Assembly (NCBI GenBank): GCA_019415335.1
Contig: DXKH01000013.1
Location: forward strand, 1 to 64,000
DNA from: Citrobacter sp.
Lineage (GTDB): Bacteria > Pseudomonadota > Gammaproteobacteria > Enterobacterales > Enterobacteriaceae
Direction: 5' to 3'
DNA: 64,000 nucleotides
In this document: piece after piece, positions 18,888 to 29,078 of the stretch
Layout: each line of letters begins with the position of its first letter
How positions within the stretch are numbered: the first letter of the stretch is position 1
Notes under the pieces: generated by a model
Seen by the model: the letters and a program-made list of their open reading frames with translations, nothing else
Database searches by the model: none
What the model was told of the DNA's origin: nothing
Program-made: the position numbers and the translations under genes

Positions 18888-20126
18888 ATGTGGACACGAC
18901 TCGAACCCTACAAATCGTCAATTATTTTATTACTTGCTCTGGTTGCAGGTGGTTTATTAGGGATTTATGCCCCCGCGTTTGCCAGTAAACTCCAGCCGAT
19001 AGGTCAGATTTTCCTGAACCTGTTATTTATGATTATCGTTCCGCTGGTGGGAATCAGCGTAATGTCCTCCATCGCCAGTATGACCGACCTGAAACGCTTA
19101 GGACGGATTATGGCGATTATCTTTATCGTTTCCATCGCGATGGCGTTTATTCCGGCGGCCGGGATTGTGGCGTTAGCCCTGTGGTACAACCCGGCGCAAG
19201 GGGTCACTATCGATCTCTCGCAGTCCGTACAGGCGGGCAGCGGCAAGATGGATTTTGTCAGCATGATCACCACCAATGACTTTATTGGTCTGTTTTCTAA
19301 GTCGAATATCCTCGCGCTGATCGTGATGGCGATCATTGCCGGGATCGCGATTGGCCAGTCAGAACAGGCGGGTAAACGCATTGCTTCGCTGCTGGAAGAT
19401 GCCAACACCGTCATTATGAAGATCGTGTCGATCATCATGAAGGTCGCGCCGCTGGGGCTCGGGTGCTACTTTGCGGCGACGATGGCCAGCCAGGATTCCG
19501 GACTGCTGCTCACCTTTGCCCGGGCAATTGGTCTGTTCATGGTTGCCACGCTGGCTTACTACATTTTCGGTTCTATTCTTTACTCTTACATTGGCGGCGG
19601 CGTACCGGCGGTGAAGGCCTTCTGGCGTCACGCCATTGAGCCTTCCGTGACGGCGCTGGGCACCTGTTCTTCGCTGGGAACGCTGCCGGTGACCCTGCGT
19701 GCAGGTAAAGCGATGGGGATTAACCCGGAAATTGTGGATGTCTCGATCCCACTGCTGGTCAACCTGAACAAAGGCGGCGTGGCGATGATCGCGGCGCTGA
19801 AGATCGTCTTTATTTACTCAGTGTTGGGGATCCCATTCACCACGGAAACCTTCTTCCTGACCATGCTGATCGCCGTGCTTTCCGCGATTATCGTTGGCGG
19901 CGTACCGGGCGGGGCGTTCCTCGGGGAGATCTTTATCGTCACCACGCTGGGACTGCCGATGGAAACCATTCCGATGTTAGTGGTGCTGGGCACAATTACC
20001 GATGCCCCGGCGACGCTGATTAACGTGATTCATGATTTGAATGCGGCACAAATTGTAGAACGCTTCTCCGGGAAAAAGTCGGTGAATGCAGAGATGAATG
20101 CGACGGCTACGGTCGCCGAGGTTTAA
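18888..20126 (+). CDS. Dicarboxylate/amino acid:cation symporter (DAACS/SDF family)
   Basis: 412-residue inner-membrane protein with about eight helices and re-entrant loops. The SDF core is visible: serine-rich [11 protein letters not shown] (about residues 256-266), the substrate region [26 protein letters not shown] and the C-terminal [10 protein letters not shown]. The family (GltP, SstT, TcyP relatives) imports acidic or neutral amino acids, cystine or dicarboxylates with Na+ or H+. The gene ends 26 nt before a cystathionine beta-lyase-like gene. A sulfur amino acid substrate is therefore inferred, not shown. Confidence 0.9.
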   Translation: MWTRLEPYKSSIILLLALVAGGLLGIYAPAFASKLQPIGQIFLNLLFMIIVPLVGISVMSSIASMTDLKRLGRIMAIIFIVSIAMAFIPAAGIVALALWYNPAQGVTIDLSQSVQAGSGKMDFVSMITTNDFIGLFSKSNILALIVMAIIAGIAIGQSEQAGKRIASLLEDANTVIMKIVSIIMKVAPLGLGCYFAATMASQDSGLLLTFARAIGLFMVATLAYYIFGSILYSYIGGGVPAVKAFWRHAIEPSVTALGTCSSLGTLPVTLRAGKAMGINPEIVDVSIPLLVNLNKGGVAMIAALKIVFIYSVLGIPFTTETFFLTMLIAVLSAIIVGGVPGGAFLGEIFIVTTLGLPMETIPMLVVLGTITDAPATLINVIHDLNAAQIVERFSGKKSVNAEMNATATVAEV

Positions 20127-20152
20127 CGCACGGATTAAGGATAAGAAAGGTT

Positions 20153-21343
20153 ATGAAAGATTCAGTGAAACTCGAAACCCAGTTGATCATCGCCGGACGC
20201 GATAAACGCTATACCCAGGGCGCGGTAAACCCGGTTATCCAGCGCGCCTCTTCGCTGGTGTTTGATACCGTGAAGGACAAAAAATTCGCCACCGCCAATC
20301 GCGCAAACGGCGAGCTGTTTTACGGTCGTCGCGGCACTTATACCCACTTCGCGTTCCAGAAGGCGATGAGTGAACTGGAAGGCGGTGTCGGCTGCGCGCT
20401 CTACCCGTGCGGTGCGGCGGCGGTGACAAACGCGATCCTCGCATTTGTGCAGGGCGGCGATCATTTGCTGATGACCGGGGCGGCGTATGAACCAACACAG
20501 GATTTCTGCAATAAGATCCTGAGTAAATTCAACGTCGAAACGACGTACTACGATCCGATGATCGGCGCCGGAATTGTTGATCTGATCCGCCCGGAAACCA
20601 AAGTGGTGTTTCTTGAATCACCGAGTTCGATCACCATGGAAGTACAGGATGTGCCGGGAATGGTGAAGGCGATCCGCGCGGTGAACCCGGAGATTGTCAT
20701 TATGATCGACAATACCTGGGCGGCTGGTGTGCTGTTTAAGGCGCTGGATTACGGAGTGGATATCTCGATTCAGGCTGGCACCAAGTACACGATTGGCCAC
20801 TCTGACGGCATGCTGGGAACGGCGGTGTCCAACGCCCGCTGTTGGGATCAATTGCGTGAAAACTCGTATCTGATGGGGCAAACGCTGGATGCTGATACCG
20901 CGTATAACGGCAGTCGCGGCCTGCGTACGCTGTCGGTGCGTCTGAAGCAGCATCAGGAGAGCAGCATTCAGATTGCCCGTTGGCTGTCGGCACGCGCGGA
21001 GGTGGAACGGGTGAACCATCCGGCGCTGCCGGAGTGTCCGGGGCACGAATACTTCACGCGTGATTTCAGCGGCAGTTCCGGTCTGTTCTCGTTTGTGCTG
21101 AAAAAGCGGCTGACGGATGAGCAGTTAGCGAACTTCCTCGATAACTTCTCGCTGTTCCACATGGCTTACTCATGGGGCGGGTTTGAGTCGCTGATTCTGG
21201 CGAACCAACCGGAAGAGTTGAACAGCATTCGCCCGGCCGGGGATGTTGATTTCAGCGGGACGCTGGTGAGGGTGCACATCGGTCTGGAAGATGTCGGCGA
21301 TTTGATGGCTGACCTTGAAGCCGGTTTTGCCCGCATTGCTTAA
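20153..21343 (+). CDS. PLP-dependent C-S lyase, cystathionine beta-lyase (MetC)-like
   Basis: 396-residue fold type I PLP enzyme of the Cys/Met metabolism family. The PLP lysine is in [14 protein letters not shown] (Lys about 211), preceded by MIDNTWAAG, where the Asp pairs with the cofactor nitrogen. [16 protein letters not shown] near residue 58 gives the usual phosphate-contact tyrosine and arginine. The family cleaves C-S bonds of cystathionine, cystine or lanthionine to thiol, ammonia and a 2-oxo acid. Pairing with a transporter and a LysR regulator suggests catabolism of an imported substrate rather than methionine biosynthesis, so this is probably a paralogue and I do not give it the metC name. 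Confidence 0.85.
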   Translation: MKDSVKLETQLIIAGRDKRYTQGAVNPVIQRASSLVFDTVKDKKFATANRANGELFYGRRGTYTHFAFQKAMSELEGGVGCALYPCGAAAVTNAILAFVQGGDHLLMTGAAYEPTQDFCNKILSKFNVETTYYDPMIGAGIVDLIRPETKVVFLESPSSITMEVQDVPGMVKAIRAVNPEIVIMIDNTWAAGVLFKALDYGVDISIQAGTKYTIGHSDGMLGTAVSNARCWDQLRENSYLMGQTLDADTAYNGSRGLRTLSVRLKQHQESSIQIARWLSARAEVERVNHPALPECPGHEYFTRDFSGSSGLFSFVLKKRLTDEQLANFLDNFSLFHMAYSWGGFESLILANQPEELNSIRPAGDVDFSGTLVRVHIGLEDVGDLMADLEAGFARIA

Positions 21344-21375
21344 AAAAAATGGCCCCGCATGACGGGGCCTGATTT
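21342..21375. terminator. Bidirectional intrinsic terminator
   Basis: GGCCCCG-CATGA-CGGGGCC (21351-21369) is flanked by an A-run on the left (21342-21349) and a T-rich stretch on the right. It sits between the convergent ends of the C-S lyase gene and mdtM and can serve both. Confidence 0.82.
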
Positions 21376-22616
21376 TACTTCTCTGTTGCCAGTTCCGTTG
21401 CGTGATACTGACGTACCCGAGTTAATAACCCTTTCAACGTGAATACCACCGCTACTCCCGCAATCACCGCCAACAGGTGAAACGGGATCCGGCCGCCGTT
21501 AAACCACAGTCCGCGACCGATTTCGACGGAGACGGCCATCACCGCCAGGATCACCATGTTCAGCGAGGCCGACACGGTTCCTTTCGGCAGGTTGTTGGTA
21601 AACAGCGTGAAGCGGAACAGCGTCGGGAAGATAAGCCCGATACCAAACGCATACAGACTGGTGCCCAGCACCGACCACAGCCACACGTGCGGCCAGAAAA
21701 GGTTCCCGACGATCAGGACAAACAGGCCGCTGAGCTGAATCGGCACGGCACGCCAGATAAAGCGCGGGTCGGTCGGATCTTTCACAAAACGTGCCACGAC
21801 CATGTTGGCGATAATTACCGCACCGAACACCGGAACCTGTACCCAGGCGAACTGTGAGGAGGTCATGCCGCCCGCGTCGATCAGGATCACCGGGGAGACG
21901 GCGACCCAGCTCATCATCGGGATATAACTTAGCGAGATCGTGGCGACGCCAAAGAGGAACACGCGGTTGCGAAAGACATCGCGGAAATCGCGTACGACGC
22001 TGATCGCACTAAACGGCACCGCGCCGCGCTGGACCGTTTCTGGCATCGCCAGCAACAGGCCCATAAAGGCGATAAACCCCATCACCGCAATAATGGCAAA
22101 CAGCACCTTCCAGTGGACGAAGTGCATCAGTGCCGCGCCGGAAAGCGGGCCGATGATTGGCGCCACCAGCACGATAGAGGTGATGATCGCCATCAGCTTG
22201 ATGGCTTTCGTTTGCCCGTACGCCTCCTGCACAGTGACGTAGCCGACCGTCGCGATAAAGCAGATGCTGGTGCCCTGCACCACACGCGCGACCAGAAACT
22301 GTGTCATTGAGGTGGTGAACAGCGTGGCGGTACAGGCGAGGGAAAAAATGAGCGCTCCCGCGACCAGTACCGGGCGACGACCGATCCGGTCGGAAAGCGG
22401 CCCCAGCAGCCATTGCAGCGCCATCCCTCCGGCGAGATAGAGACTGACCGCCGCCGGTGCCAGACTGACATCGGCATCAAACTCCCGCACGACGTTGATG
22501 ATGCCTGGCTGAATCAGGTCCGTCGACAGATAGGCGGCAAAATCGTACAGAATCAGCGCCATCGGAAAAAACAGCGTCGTGGCGTGCCGCTTGAAAAACT
22601 CAATAATCCATTGCAT
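21375..22616 (-). CDS. mdtM: MFS multidrug efflux transporter MdtM
   Basis: 413-residue, 12-helix drug/H+ antiporter nearly colinear with E. coli MdtM. MFS motif A ([15 protein letters not shown]) lies between helices 2 and 3. The acidic residue in the first helix ([17 protein letters not shown]) is typical of this group. MdtM exports cationic drugs and contributes to alkaline pH tolerance in E. coli. I chose the start at 22616 by homology; the frame extends about 20 codons upstream. Its position downstream of yjiN is conserved with K-12 apart from the inserted LysR-symporter-lyase block. Confidence 0.92.
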   Translation of the reverse strand: MQWIIEFFKRHATTLFFPMALILYDFAAYLSTDLIQPGIINVVREFDADVSLAPAAVSLYLAGGMALQWLLGPLSDRIGRRPVLVAGALIFSLACTATLFTTSMTQFLVARVVQGTSICFIATVGYVTVQEAYGQTKAIKLMAIITSIVLVAPIIGPLSGAALMHFVHWKVLFAIIAVMGFIAFMGLLLAMPETVQRGAVPFSAISVVRDFRDVFRNRVFLFGVATISLSYIPMMSWVAVSPVILIDAGGMTSSQFAWVQVPVFGAVIIANMVVARFVKDPTDPRFIWRAVPIQLSGLFVLIVGNLFWPHVWLWSVLGTSLYAFGIGLIFPTLFRFTLFTNNLPKGTVSASLNMVILAVMAVSVEIGRGLWFNGGRIPFHLLAVIAGVAVVFTLKGLLTRVRQYHATELATEK

Positions 22617-22932
22617 ACAAAACGAACTCCATGTGGAGAACCCCTTCACGGGAACAACGAAATTCAATACTGTCACAGGGACATCAGGCAGAAAATAGAG
22701 AACAGCAGACTGCGGATGTACTGAATTTCATGTAATCAAAAACACTGCCCGTGGGAATCACAGACAGGGGAACACAATCTGACTCTTGTCAGAATATGTA
22801 GCGATTACAGATGGTTATCAGCACATCACACCTCGGGGAAAGTAAGTTGAACGGAAAATATACACCTTAAGTGTCATTATAATTTGATGTTAGTCAATAG
22901 AATGGGCTGAATTCATTCAGTATCTCAATGGG
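22617..22932. other. Intergenic region between mdtM and LysE-type gene
   Basis: 316 nt without a credible gene. It holds the mdtM promoter region and the 3' flank of the LysE-type gene. Small dyads are seen (CTGACTCTTGTCAG near 22780 and CTGAATTCATTCAG near 22910). I can assign no function to them. Confidence 0.5.
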
Positions 22933-23574
22933 CTACGGGAAGAGAAAGCGCCAGACGATCCCGCAGCCAAAGGCGATCAACACGGCTCCGGCAATGCGTT
23001 CGATCCATACGATCCCATGGCTGAGCCGTCGCTGGATAAACGGCAGGCCAATCCCCAGCACAATCAACAGATCCCAGCACAACACGACGCTGGTCATCCA
23101 GATCCCACTAACGGCCTGCTGTACCAGCGTCACCGACGGGCCAAGCAGGGCAGTCATCAGCGCCAGATAAAACAGCGCGTTTTTCGGGTTGAGTAGCGAC
23201 GAACCCAGCCCCAGCAGCACCTGTTTGCCCAGCCCCGGACACGTGGGCTGGGCATCTGCGCCCGTCAGCGTTTGCGGACGACTGCGCAGCAGCAGACTGC
23301 CGATCCACAGTAAATAGAGCGCGCCCAGCAGTGCGATCAAAGTAAATAACAGAGGATGCTGACGGAGGATCCCCCAGCCGGCAATCGCCAGCAGGATATA
23401 GATCCCGTTACCGGCGGCGATCCCCAGGCACAGCCCGACGCTACCGCGAAGTCGATAGCGAACGGCGTAGCCCACCAGTAAAAAGAAATCCGGTCCGGGG
23501 CTGAGCAGTGCCACAAAGTGCGCCAGCGCCAGGGCGGGAAATGCAGGAGGAAAGAGTACAGACAACGGTTCCAT
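22933..23574 (-). CDS. LysE/RhtB-family amino acid exporter
   Basis: 213-residue inner-membrane protein with about six helices. The family motif LLSPGPDFFLLVGYAVRYR is near residues 22-40. GLGSSLLNPKNALFYLALM at mid-protein is the conserved N-P-K segment of LysE/RhtB proteins. They export amino acids or homoserine-like compounds by proton antiport. The start at 23574 (MEPLSV) is preceded by AGGAGG within 25 nt. The gene follows an AraC-type regulator by 48 nt on the same strand, so the two are probably co-expressed. Confidence 0.85.
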   Translation of the reverse strand: MEPLSVLFPPAFPALALAHFVALLSPGPDFFLLVGYAVRYRLRGSVGLCLGIAAGNGIYILLAIAGWGILRQHPLLFTLIALLGALYLLWIGSLLLRSRPQTLTGADAQPTCPGLGKQVLLGLGSSLLNPKNALFYLALMTALLGPSVTLVQQAVSGIWMTSVVLCWDLLIVLGIGLPFIQRRLSHGIVWIERIAGAVLIAFGCGIVWRFLFP

Positions 23575-23622
23575 AGTGACCTCAGTGTGCAAACCTGAGT
23601 TCACGCTACGCCCGGCGAAAGG

Positions 23623-24456
23623 CTAATTATTGTCTGATATTGATCGTCCCCGCGCATACTGGCGCGGCGTGGCGGCGGTATAGCTGACGAAGGTGCGGTG
23701 GAAATGGCTCTGATCGGCAAAACCACTCTGATAGCCGACGTCGGCGATATCGTCTCCGGCGCGCAGCCGCGTCCTGGCAAAATCGATCCGCGCGATGTTC
23801 AGATAACTGCCCGGCGTCAGACCGGTGTCCTGCTTAAAAGTGCGGATCAGCGTCTCTTTGCGTATGCCGAACTCTTGCGCCACATCATCAAGCGACGGTG
23901 GAGAGAGTAAATTGCTTTGCAGTCGCGCTTTCAGAGACTGACTGGTCGCTCGCGGACGCGGCGGATTTCCTGTCTGCAAAGGGAGTGCCTGCAGCAGGAG
24001 GCGGATGGCATCAACAAGCGGTGCGATTTGCCGTTTCTCCATTAACGCCACAAGGTCGAGAAAGTGCTGAAAGCGTTGTGGATTGCGGATCACCGGGTCA
24101 GTGGCGCAAAACGGTGCAGGGATTGTCTGGTCGGGCAACTGAGCAAGGCACCAGTCCGCGTCCAGGTAGAGCATATGATAGCTGCGCGACTGTTCATCGA
24201 CCGGATTACAGCTGTGCGGCACCTGCGGGGGGATCACAATCAGATCGCCCGCCTGCAAACGGTATTCTTTGCCATCGCTGACACAGCAGGTTTCACCCTC
24301 CAGAATGGCACCAATAGAGAGTTGCGGATGATGATGACGCTTATACGCCTGCTGGCTGCGCCAGGTGCTGCGCAGCTCCAGCCACGCAAGCCGCTCATCG
24401 CGCCAGAACGATTGTGGAATATCTCGGGTGTGGGTCACAGTTAGCGCCTCCGGCAA
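23623..24456 (-). CDS. AraC-family regulator of the LysE-type exporter
   Basis: 277 residues. An N-terminal cupin sensor domain (HHHPQLSIGAILEGE, then GDLIVIPPQVPHSCNP) is followed by a C-terminal double helix-turn-helix (SLDDVAQEFGIRKETLIRTF and IADVGYQSGFADQSHFHRTF). It lies directly upstream of the LysE-type exporter on the same strand. Such pairs commonly sense the amino acid that is exported. Confidence 0.87.
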   Translation of the reverse strand: MPEALTVTHTRDIPQSFWRDERLAWLELRSTWRSQQAYKRHHHPQLSIGAILEGETCCVSDGKEYRLQAGDLIVIPPQVPHSCNPVDEQSRSYHMLYLDADWCLAQLPDQTIPAPFCATDPVIRNPQRFQHFLDLVALMEKRQIAPLVDAIRLLLQALPLQTGNPPRPRATSQSLKARLQSNLLSPPSLDDVAQEFGIRKETLIRTFKQDTGLTPGSYLNIARIDFARTRLRAGDDIADVGYQSGFADQSHFHRTFVSYTAATPRQYARGRSISDNN

Positions 24457-24666
24457 AGTGATGATTTGTTATATCACAGGCCCGGCGAGAAAAAGCGTTG
24501 TAGAGAAGGGATGTGGCGCTTCTGTGCACATCATTCCGAGAAAATGTATTGGTTGCAGAGGAATATATTTACTGCTGAAAACGTCTCGCAAAGATAAATA
24601 GTCGCAGATGAGAAGTGGCCCCCTTCGCGCTACTGTCGCATTCTCTATTCCTGGGGACGGATCGCC

Positions 24667-25596
24667 ATGAAGACCTCTTCGACTACCACGCCGCATGATG
24701 CCGTATTTAAAACGTTCTTGCGTCATCCGGAAACCGCCCGAGATTTTCTGGATATCCATCTTCCCACTGGTCTTCGTCAGCGGTGTGACCTGCAAACGCT
24801 GAAGCTTGAACCCACCAGTTTTATCGAAGAGGATCTTCGTGCGTACTATTCAGACGTGTTGTGGTCGTTAAAAACCGAAGAAGGGGATGGCTATATCTAT
24901 GTTGTCATTGAACATCAGAGCACGCCGGATGTGCATATGGCATTTCGGCTAATGCGTTATGCGCTGGCGGCGATGCAACAACATCTGGACGCGGGTCATA
25001 AGCGGTTACCCCTGGTGGTACCGATGCTTTTTTATCACGGTGCTGACAGCCCCTATCCTTTTTCACTTAATTGGCTGGATAAATTTTCCGATCCCGATCT
25101 GGCGCGTCAGTTATATACCACCGCTTTTCCCCTGGTGGATATCACGGTAATACCGGACGACGACATTATGCAGCATCGTCGGATGGCACTGCTGGAGCTT
25201 ATTCAGAAGCATATTCGTCAGCGGGATCTGCAGGGACTTGTGGAACGACTTGCCGTGTTGCTCGTTACCGGTTGCGCTAATGACAGACAGTTGAAAGCGC
25301 TGTTTAATTATTTACTGATACAGCATGGACATACGCCCCGTTTCATCGGATTTCTTGAGAAAGTGGCGGAGCGTGTTCCTCAACACAAGGAGAGATTAAT
25401 GACGATTGCAGAAAGATTTCGTAATGCGATTCTGAGAAAAGGGATACGGGAAGGTAAACAAGAAGGTCTGGCAGAAGGTCAACTTAACGCGGCGCGACGA
25501 ATAGCGCAACGGATGCTGACGGAGGGGATAGAGCGGGAGACGGTGCAAAGACTTACCGGACTGTCCGCAGAAGAGATGCAGAGTGTGATTCACTGA
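24667..25596 (+). CDS. Rpn-family recombination-promoting nuclease (YhgA-like, PD-(D/E)XK)
   Basis: 309 residues, matching the Rpn/YhgA 'putative transposase' family (PF04754). It starts with [20 protein letters not shown]. The nuclease core is seen as SDVLWSLKT followed by [11 protein letters not shown] (D...E-x-Q), about residues 62-87. The C-terminus (residues about 255-280) is a basic repeat-like segment, [15 protein letters not shown]. Known Rpn proteins are DNA endonucleases that promote RecA-independent recombination. No inverted repeats or target duplications flank it, so it is not an insertion sequence. It lies between the AraC gene and yjiR. Confidence 0.87.
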   Translation: MKTSSTTTPHDAVFKTFLRHPETARDFLDIHLPTGLRQRCDLQTLKLEPTSFIEEDLRAYYSDVLWSLKTEEGDGYIYVVIEHQSTPDVHMAFRLMRYALAAMQQHLDAGHKRLPLVVPMLFYHGADSPYPFSLNWLDKFSDPDLARQLYTTAFPLVDITVIPDDDIMQHRRMALLELIQKHIRQRDLQGLVERLAVLLVTGCANDRQLKALFNYLLIQHGHTPRFIGFLEKVAERVPQHKERLMTIAERFRNAILRKGIREGKQEGLAEGQLNAARRIAQRMLTEGIERETVQRLTGLSAEEMQSVIH

Positions 25597-25637
25597 ATGT
25601 ACTGTGTGGCGTTCAAGCCGTCCGGGAAGTCGAGTGT

Positions 25638-27050
25638 TTACTCCATCGCGACTTTGATCGCCTCGCCCAGTTTCTGCATTACGTCCCGGTGCTTCTCGTT
25701 GGGCGGGAGCGCGCAGTTTATGCGCACGCAGTTGCGGTATTTCCCGGATGCGGAAAACAGTGAACCCGGTGCGACCTGAATTTTCAGGCGACAGAGCTGT
25801 CCGGATACGCACACCATATCGACCTGTTCCGGGAGTTCGACCCACAACATAAAACCGCCTTTTGGCCGCGTCACGCAGATCCCACAGGGAAAATATTCCC
25901 GCGCCCAGCAGGTATATATCTCCATGTTACGCTGATAAATCTGCCGCATTCGCCGCACGTGGCGGTGATAGTGGCCTTCCCGGACAAACGCTGCCGCGGC
26001 CAGCTGTGTCGCCGGAACACCGGTACCACTGGCGGAATACTTCATGTGCAGTAATTTGTCATGGTAGCGACCGGAGACGACCCAGCCAACACGCAGACCG
26101 GGAGCAACGGTTTTGGTAAAGGAACTACACAGCACCACACGCCCGTCGATATCCCAGGAGTGAATCGTCCTTGGGCGCGGATACTCCGTTGCCAGTTCGC
26201 CATACACATCATCCTCGAAAATCACAATGTCGTGGCGTTGAGCCAGGGCCAGAACGGCTCGCTTGCGCGCATCCGGCATGATAAATCCCAGCGGATTATT
26301 ACAGGCGGGCACAAGGATAATGCCTTTTATTGGCCACTGTTCAACGGCGAGTTCCAGGGCTTCAATGCTGATACCGCTATCGGGATCGGTAGGAATTTCA
26401 ATAACCTTTAGATTAAGACCGCGCAACAGATGTAATGTGCCGTAGTAGGCCGGCGATTCGACAGCAATAATGTCTCCCGGCTTGCATATCGCCAGCAACG
26501 ACAACGACATTGAGCTTTGACAACCATTCGTGATGATAATGTCGTCAGCGGTCAGGACTGAGCCACCATCCAGCATCAGACGCGCGATTTGTTTGCGCAG
26601 GCTCAGACATCCGGGTAAATCATCATAGCCGAGCACCGCGTTTTGGTTATGCTGCGCCACCCGACTGAGTTCTCGCCAGAGCGGTTTCAGGCTCGGTTGG
26701 CTGACATCGGGGATTCCGCTGCTAAATGAAATGATCGAATCATCGCTATGACCCGCAAGCATGTTCATGACCTGGTCCCACTGGGTAAACTCAACCGGAC
26801 GCTGTACCGGGCGCGACATTGGCGGGACCGGCGGCTGTGCTTTCTGTGGTGCGACGAAGTAACCTGAACGGGGCTGCGGCGTAATGAGTTGCAACGATTC
26901 CAGCACCTGATACGCCTGCTGCACAGTGCTAATGCTGACCCTATGCTCCTGACTCAGACTGCGTACCGACGGCAGTTTTTCTCCGTGACGATACAGCCCT
27001 TGTTCAATACGCTCGGCCAGCAGGTTGGCCAGATGTTGGTAACGCGTCAT
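25638..27050 (-). CDS. yjiR: MocR-type regulator: GntR DNA-binding domain fused to aminotransferase
   Basis: 470 residues, the same length as E. coli YjiR and colinear with it. The N-terminal winged helix (residues 1-70; GEKLPSVRSLSQEH, VSISTVQQAYQVLE) is joined by a linker to a fold type I aminotransferase-like domain. The PLP lysine is expected in CSSFTKTVAPGLRVGW. MocR proteins bind PLP as an effector or as part of substrate sensing. The target of YjiR is unknown. It is divergent from yjiS. Confidence 0.92.
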   Translation of the reverse strand: MTRYQHLANLLAERIEQGLYRHGEKLPSVRSLSQEHRVSISTVQQAYQVLESLQLITPQPRSGYFVAPQKAQPPVPPMSRPVQRPVEFTQWDQVMNMLAGHSDDSIISFSSGIPDVSQPSLKPLWRELSRVAQHNQNAVLGYDDLPGCLSLRKQIARLMLDGGSVLTADDIIITNGCQSSMSLSLLAICKPGDIIAVESPAYYGTLHLLRGLNLKVIEIPTDPDSGISIEALELAVEQWPIKGIILVPACNNPLGFIMPDARKRAVLALAQRHDIVIFEDDVYGELATEYPRPRTIHSWDIDGRVVLCSSFTKTVAPGLRVGWVVSGRYHDKLLHMKYSASGTGVPATQLAAAAFVREGHYHRHVRRMRQIYQRNMEIYTCWAREYFPCGICVTRPKGGFMLWVELPEQVDMVCVSGQLCRLKIQVAPGSLFSASGKYRNCVRINCALPPNEKHRDVMQKLGEAIKVAME

Positions 27051-27226
27051 GCTGTATCCCTCGAAGATGCCATACAGATATTAAAACCAGTACAGACAGG
27101 CGAAAAATGTGCGGTGCAGTGTCTGTTTTAACGAATCTGTATGTTAAATAAAAGCTGTTTTTGAATCTGTATTGTTCCACCCGGCAACCGCCAGAATAAA
27201 GGTTCTGGTATGAGAGGGGGTGGTGT

Positions 27227-27391
27227 ATGGAATTTCATGAGAACAAAGCGAAACAACCGTTTATTGGTTTTGTCCTGATCTGGCGAGCGTTTAAAAAATG
27301 GCGTCTGCAGGCGCAAACCCGACGGATCCTGCAACAGATGAGTGATGAGCGGCTCAACGATCTGGGATTACGCCGGGATCAGATTGAATAG
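27227..27391 (+). CDS. yjiS: DUF1127 small basic protein YjiS
   Basis: 54-residue Arg/Lys-rich protein matching E. coli YjiS: start MEFHENKAKQPFIGF and the conserved DUF1127 end QQMSDERLNDLGLRRDQI. DUF1127 proteins in other bacteria bind RNA or affect phosphate and carbon metabolism; the role of YjiS is unknown. The ATG follows GAGAGGGGG. It is divergent from yjiR, with a terminator right after it. Confidence 0.88.
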   Translation: MEFHENKAKQPFIGFVLIWRAFKKWRLQAQTRRILQQMSDERLNDLGLRRDQIE

Positions 27392-27410
27392 CGTTTCTGC
27401 GGCACTCAGA

Positions 27411-27440
27411 GGCTGGAGGTGAACCCGTCCGGCCTTTTTT
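27411..27440 (+). terminator. Intrinsic terminator of yjiS
   Basis: GGCTGGA and TCCGGCC form a 7-bp stem with one G-U pair, followed directly by six T residues, 20 nt after the yjiS stop. Confidence 0.7.
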
Positions 27441-27540
27441 ACATTCATAAAATTTATCAATTTATGCTTACTGATGGTCTGTTTCTTGATGCTTACCCTG
27501 ATAAGTATTATTTTCTCTTTCGCTAAAAGAGGAAAGGCAC

Positions 27541-28005
27541 ATGACTGAAGATGAGCTGTTTGCCCGCCGTCCGTTGGGGATGCGTATGGCGATGGTAGTG
27601 CGTCAATGGCGGGCCATTATTGATGCGGCGATTACCGATACCGGCCTGACCCAGTCCAGTTGGACGGTGCTGATGCAACTGCATCAACTGGGTGATAACG
27701 TCTCGGTTAGCGAACTGGCGGAGGTGCAGGGCATTGAACTGCCACCGCTGATGCGCACTCTCACACAACTGGAAAATCAGGGCTACCTGGTGCGTTCCAC
27801 ATCGCCTTATGACAAACGTATCCGTCTGCTGATGCTGACCGCGGAAGGCCGTGCCCGGCTGGTAGAGCTGAACCGGATGATTGAGGCCTATCAACGTCGC
27901 GTCACGCGTACCATTCCTGAAGCGGATCTCGCTTCCTTCAGCGCCACCCTAAATTTAATCGCCTGCAATTTGCGGACAATCCGCGAAGAAGATAATCAAC
28001 ACTAA
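27541..28005 (+). CDS. MarR-family regulator (SlyA-like)
   Basis: 154 residues with a winged helix-turn-helix (VSVSELAEVQGIELPPLMRT, then LENQGYLVRSTSPYDKR) flanked by dimerisation helices, the usual MarR/SlyA plan. AGAGGAAAGG precedes the ATG. The upstream region carries ATGCTTAC twice with a 25-nt period (27464 and 27489), and a CTTA...TAAG dyad overlaps the second copy. These are possible autoregulatory sites. It is followed after 5 nt by an HlyD-type adaptor, so it probably represses its own efflux operon in response to a phenolic or other small molecule. Confidence 0.9.
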   Translation: MTEDELFARRPLGMRMAMVVRQWRAIIDAAITDTGLTQSSWTVLMQLHQLGDNVSVSELAEVQGIELPPLMRTLTQLENQGYLVRSTSPYDKRIRLLMLTAEGRARLVELNRMIEAYQRRVTRTIPEADLASFSATLNLIACNLRTIREEDNQH

Positions 28006-28010
28006 AAACT

Positions 28011-29078
28011 ATGATGACTCCAGAACAGAAGTTTGCCCGTTGGGTAAGGGTGAGTATTGCCGCTTTCCTTGCCATATTCGCCTGGTTTATCGTTGCCGAT
28101 ATCTGGATCCCGCTGACGCCGGACTCCACGGTGATGCGCACCGTTACGCCAGTTTCGTCGCGCGTTTCCGGGTATGTCTCGCACGTCTATGTGCAGAACA
28201 ACCGTCCGGTGAAAAAAGGTGACCTGCTTTATGAGCTGGATCCCACGCCATTTATTAACAAAGTCGAAGCCGCGCAAATCGCCTTTACGCAGGCCAGACT
28301 GAGCAATCAGCAACTGGATGCACAGATTGCTTCTGTCCGCGCCACCCTGCGTACCGCAGAATTTACTGCGCGTAATGACAAGCTGACGTTCGACCGTTAT
28401 CAGCGGTTAAGCACGATGCAAAACGTTTCGCAGGCGGATCTCGACAAAGTACGAACGACCTGGCAGACCAGCGAACAGTCGGTAACTGCTCTGCATGCCA
28501 ACATCCAGAATCTGCTGATCCAGCGCGGCGAGCGCGAGGATAACCATAACGTGACGCTGCAAAAATATCGCAATGTGCTGGAAGAGGCGCAGTTGAATCT
28601 GGCATGGACAAAAGTGTATGCGGAGACGGACGGGACGGTGAGTAATCTCCAGCTTAACGCCGGGCTTTACGCCACCGCCGCCACGCCACTGCTGGCGCTG
28701 GTCAGCAATCAGACGGATATCGTGGCCGATTTTCGCGAGAAAAGCCTGCGCCATACCCGCGTGAACACCGATGCCGCCGTGGTATTTGATGCCATGCCGG
28801 GTAAAGTGTTCCGTGCGCGCGTCACGAGCAGCGATGCGGGGATCCTCGCCGGACAGGAAGAGGTTAACGGTCAGTTGTCGCAACCGGAGCAATCCACGCG
28901 CTGGGTGCGCGATGCGCAGCGGATGCGTATTCACGTGACGCTCAGTGAGCCGCTGGATAAACCGTTGCCGACCGGTGCCCGCGCCACGGTGCAGTTGTAT
29001 AACAGCGAAGGGCCGTTTGCCCGTACTTTTGCTGGCGCGCAAATCCATTTGGTTAGCTGGCTGCATTATGTCTATTAA
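28011..29078 (+). CDS. HlyD/EmrA-family membrane-fusion protein
   Basis: 355 residues. It has a short N-terminus, one membrane helix at about 14-32, a biotinyl-lipoyl half-motif (VSSRVSGYVSHVYVQNN), a coiled-coil hairpin at about 95-195, the second lipoyl half (YAETDGTVSNLQLNAG), and a beta-barrel. It is similar in plan to AaeA/EmrA/YibH. It overlaps the next gene by 11 nt, so the pair should form an inner-membrane efflux unit under the upstream MarR regulator. No outer-membrane channel is encoded nearby. Confidence 0.9.
   Translation: MMTPEQKFARWVRVSIAAFLAIFAWFIVADIWIPLTPDSTVMRTVTPVSSRVSGYVSHVYVQNNRPVKKGDLLYELDPTPFINKVEAAQIAFTQARLSNQQLDAQIASVRATLRTAEFTARNDKLTFDRYQRLSTMQNVSQADLDKVRTTWQTSEQSVTALHANIQNLLIQRGEREDNHNVTLQKYRNVLEEAQLNLAWTKVYAETDGTVSNLQLNAGLYATAATPLLALVSNQTDIVADFREKSLRHTRVNTDAAVVFDAMPGKVFRARVTSSDAGILAGQEEVNGQLSQPEQSTRWVRDAQRMRIHVTLSEPLDKPLPTGARATVQLYNSEGPFARTFAGAQIHLVSWLHYVY

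Noticed and set aside
18812..18988. Small ORF after the strong AAGGAGG near 18812
   Set aside because: No start codon lies at a suitable distance, and the overlapping open frame (from 18791) runs into the symporter gene in another frame with cysteine-rich, unnatural composition.
24667..25596. Transposase of an insertion sequence
   Set aside because: The protein is the Rpn/YhgA nuclease family. No terminal inverted repeats or target-site duplication were seen at either side.
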